From Pseudomonadota bacterium (lineage in GTDB: Bacteria; Pseudomonadota; Gammaproteobacteria; Tethybacterales; Persebacteraceae), in assembly GCA_022600535.1 (NCBI GenBank), contig JAHZKE010000002.1, positions 1-42,131 on the forward strand: DNA of 42,131 nucleotides, given 5' to 3'. The notes beneath the pieces are model-generated. The model ran no database searches and was not told where the DNA came from. It saw only the letters and a list, made by a program, of their open reading frames with translations. Of the stretch, positions 40,317 to 42,131 are shown one piece after another. Made by a program: the position numbers and the translations under genes. Position 1 is the first letter of the stretch, and every line of letters starts with the position of its first letter.

Positions 40317-41483
40317 TCATTCAGTATCCGCCACTTCACTCCCAAATTGCTCCGCCCAAGCATCTGCAAAGCGTTCTTTATATCGGGTTATTGCGGTTTC
40401 CGATAAATTCCATGGGTCTTCTTCGTTGTGTAAAATCTCGGCGTATTCGCGGTCGCCCTCCGTCCAATAAAATGCCGATAAGGCAAGGGGCAAGGGGCAT
40501 AGTTGCGGCAGGGTGCGATAGATTGCCCCGGGGGGACCATCACGCCCGGGGAGTATGCGTTTTTCGCCTAAGTATCCTTCAAAGGTATAAAAGGCATCGT
40601 TGGCGGGTAAAAATTGCAGTTGGTAATCTACTTGCTGCTTGCCATTAGTAATATCGTAACTGCTGTATATGCCGTTACTGTCTTCTAATGCTAATAAATG
40701 GTTTATGGTGTTTGCCGACATAAAGCCCGCCGATCGCCACTGATGGCGTTGTTCATTATGCGGATACAGTTCGTTAGATGAGATTGCTGCATCTATCTTT
40801 ATGGTTTCGCCAGCGGTAAAATGCTCGCCGCCAATTAAATACGTGCGCATGTAGTTATGCTGTTGTAGGATGACAGCACGTGGTTGTTTATTTTCTAAAA
40901 CAATAAAAACAGCGGTGTAATGGTCTAATTGATGCCAATCTTTACTGTCGGCAACAAGGTTAATTAGTTGCTGTTGCCAAGGGGATATGCCGGCAGGCAA
41001 GCCCGAAGCGCGAAAGGTAAAGTGATAGGATAAAAATGTTAGCGCGCGGTTGCCAAGTCCGGGGAGTTCAACAGTGCTGTAGCTAACATTGCCGTAGGCG
41101 ACAGGTGGGCTTGGGCGCGATTCGCCGTGGTGGCGAAAGTACGCAGCGGGGTCGTGTTTGTGTTGATTTAATTGTGCGGCGGTCGGGTTGTTAATGGTGC
41201 CCTCGGCGGTGGTGAGTATGCCGTCGCCAATATAATCTTGATAAAAGTTCAAAGGTCCTTCGGCATCGTTGTCAATGAATAGTTGCGGTTGGTATTGTCG
41301 TAGTAGTTTTTGTTCCGCAGTGTTGGCGGCAGTGTCGGGCAGCGCAGAGCGGATTTTTTCGAACCCTTCTATTTGGGTGAAATTGGATTCTTGATTGCCG
41401 CAACCTGCAAGTAGCAGAGAGAGCAGGGCGAATAGCGGCAGGCGTAAAAGGTGGGATAGGGGCATGATAGTGAGTGTGGGCAA
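40317..41483 (-). CDS. Lipoprotein of unknown function
   Basis: A 388-residue protein with a lipoprotein signal peptide (hydrophobic LFALLSLLLAGC, Cys at residue 28). ATG 41465 would give a shorter and cleaner signal peptide and may be the true start. I do not recognise the mature domain. It has a repeated His/Tyr/Trp-rich pattern (SYHFTF, WHQLDHYTAVFIVLE, LQQHNYMRTYLIGGEH) and a beta-rich composition without repeats or obvious catalytic motifs. Base composition is like the chromosomal genes, not like the KAP cassette next to it. It is transcribed divergently from the GFA-domain gene. Probably anchored in the envelope. Confidence 0.6.
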   Translation of the reverse strand: MPTLTIMPLSHLLRLPLFALLSLLLAGCGNQESNFTQIEGFEKIRSALPDTAANTAEQKLLRQYQPQLFIDNDAEGPLNFYQDYIGDGILTTAEGTINNPTAAQLNQHKHDPAAYFRHHGESRPSPPVAYGNVSYSTVELPGLGNRALTFLSYHFTFRASGLPAGISPWQQQLINLVADSKDWHQLDHYTAVFIVLENKQPRAVILQQHNYMRTYLIGGEHFTAGETIKIDAAISSNELYPHNEQRHQWRSAGFMSANTINHLLALEDSNGIYSSYDITNGKQQVDYQLQFLPANDAFYTFEGYLGEKRILPGRDGPPGAIYRTLPQLCPLPLALSAFYWTEGDREYAEILHNEEDPWNLSETAITRYKERFADAWAEQFGSEVADTE

Positions 41484-41572
41484 ATTTTAGCAATAATTTT
41501 AAACTATTGTTGTTATTTATGGGAGATTTAACTGCATCGCTTTGCGCGTAGAATTTAAAGAGTAGCACGCGG

Positions 41573-41578
41573 TATAAT
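41573..41578 (+). promoter_or_regulatory. -10 box for the GFA-domain gene
   Basis: TATAAT at 41573-41578, 35 nt before the ATG, with AGGAG at 41598-41602 in the leader. No convincing -35. Confidence 0.45.
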
Positions 41579-41613
41579 ATTTAGCTATATTATTTATAGG
41601 AGAGGGTTGCGTT

Positions 41614-42131
41614 ATGCAAGAGACAAAAAATTTTTCAAGTCGCGGGCAATGCTTGTGTGGCGGGGTGCGTTTTAATGCAACGGCGGCAAATGGCGATATC
41701 GGCATGTGCCACTGCAAAATGTGTCGCCGCTGGGCAGGAGGGTTGCCGCTTACGGTGCTTAATGCACAAGTTACGTTACAAGCAGAGGATACTTTGACGT
41801 GGTGGAAAAGTTCCAGTTGGGGCGAGCGCGGTTTTTGTAATGCGTGTGGTTGTTCGTTGTTTTGGCGGGCGGTGGATATGCCTGAGTCGTGGGCGGTCTC
41901 GGTGGGGGCATTAGAGGAAGAGAATGCTTTAACGTTGAGCAAACATATTTTTTATGATGACAAAGCGGCGTTTTATAATTTCACCGATGATGCACCGAAA
42001 AAAACGGGAGCAGAATTTACTGCTAAGATTATGCGTGCATTGGGTGAGGAGCACGGGGCAACAGCACAAAAGCAAGCATTGGCGCAATGCCGTTTATCCA
42101 AAGGCGATGTATTTACCGATGAGGTGGAGAA
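41614..42131 (+). CDS. GFA/CENP-V domain protein (3' end cut by the window)
   Basis: Runs past the window end, with 172 complete codons visible. The zinc-binding cysteines of the glutathione-dependent formaldehyde-activating (GFA) fold are present: GQCLCGGVRF at residues 11-20, MCHCKMCRRW, and GFCNACGCSLFW. Many GFA proteins are annotated as formaldehyde-activating enzymes, but that activity has been questioned for the family, so only a zinc-binding GFA-fold protein can be claimed. After the usual domain the sequence continues with a helical C-terminal region (GAEFTAKIMRALGEEHGATA) that may be an extra domain. Confidence 0.85.
   Translation, partial: MQETKNFSSRGQCLCGGVRFNATAANGDIGMCHCKMCRRWAGGLPLTVLNAQVTLQAEDTLTWWKSSSWGERGFCNACGCSLFWRAVDMPESWAVSVGALEEENALTLSKHIFYDDKAAFYNFTDDAPKKTGAEFTAKIMRALGEEHGATAQKQALAQCRLSKGDVFTDEVE

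Noticed and set aside
41517-41942. Minus-strand 141-codon ORF overlapping the GFA-domain gene
   Set aside because: It is the antisense shadow of a clear GFA-fold coding sequence and has no family resemblance.
1-42131. tRNA, rRNA, CRISPR arrays, insertion sequences or prophage genes
   Set aside because: No cloverleaf-like segments, regularly spaced repeats, transposases, integrases or phage structural genes were seen in any gap or ORF.

Overview
The window is a gene-dense stretch of chromosome from a gammaproteobacterium of intermediate GC. The evidence is a set of gene neighbourhoods typical of that class: purM-purN-DUF3108; hemA-prfA-prmC-moeB; rsmI divergent from a penicillin-binding-protein activator plus yraN; fur divergent from bamE; and tig-clpP-clpX. 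Genes are tightly packed, with many 1 to 32 nt overlaps. A phasin and a PhaR-type regulator suggest polyhydroxyalkanoate storage. The genus cannot be named from sequence alone. No tRNA, rRNA, CRISPR array, intact insertion sequence or prophage was seen.

Layout. 1-4898: end of an amino-acid ABC-transporter binding protein, mgtE, moaC, purM, purN and a DUF3108 protein. 4899-5900: a phasin gene with its own sigma70 promoter and a strong terminator that lies inside a convergent 46-codon membrane-protein ORF. 5934-9738: an Mth938-like protein (minus), then hom-thrC (threonine synthesis) and a DUF815 ATPase. 9768-13435: a membrane-anchored Mrr-type endonuclease, rpsP-rimM-trmD, and an N4/N6 DNA methylase where rplS normally sits. 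13620-19213: hemA-prfA-prmC-mutM-moeB-trmJ, apparently one long operon. 19376-22061: hrcA facing yraN and an LpoA-like gene. 22263-24777: rsmI, ubiJ-like, phaR, hsp20. 24849-28329: aroC, one lolC/E-type permease, lolD and a low-molecular-weight phosphatase. 28520-31646: an EamA exporter, lolA and fur (minus), bamE and dapB. 31765-35107: tig-clpP-clpX. 35125-38450 (minus): cysB-like regulator, a betaine/homocysteine methyltransferase and a YccA-type membrane protein. 38863-40234 (minus): an AT-rich cassette of a 44-aa ORF and a KAP P-loop ATPase whose reading frame breaks at a run of nine A. 40317-42131: an unrecognised lipoprotein and a GFA-domain protein cut by the window end.

How the genes fit together. 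Most are housekeeping genes: amino-acid synthesis (hom, thrC, aroC, dapB, homocysteine methylation), purine and cofactor synthesis (purM, purN, moaC, moeB, hemA, ubiJ-like), translation and RNA modification (rpsP, rimM, trmD, prfA, prmC, trmJ, rsmI), protein quality control (hrcA, hsp20, tig, clpP, clpX, YccA) and the outer-membrane lipoprotein/BAM machinery (lolA, lolD, a LolF-like permease, bamE). The accessory parts are the endonuclease/methylase pair, the KAP cassette and a family of degenerate intergenic repeats, which includes a tandem duplication copying the 3' end of the methyltransferase gene.

Most notable: the KAP cassette with its A9 frameshift and small partner ORF; a CxxCxxxCxxC loop in threonine synthase; a Fur protein that keeps its structural-zinc cysteines but lacks the usual sensing residues; a ClpP with changes beside the active site; a terminator buried in a convergent gene; and several promoters whose -10 box lies only 5 to 9 nt from the start codon, suggesting leaderless mRNAs.
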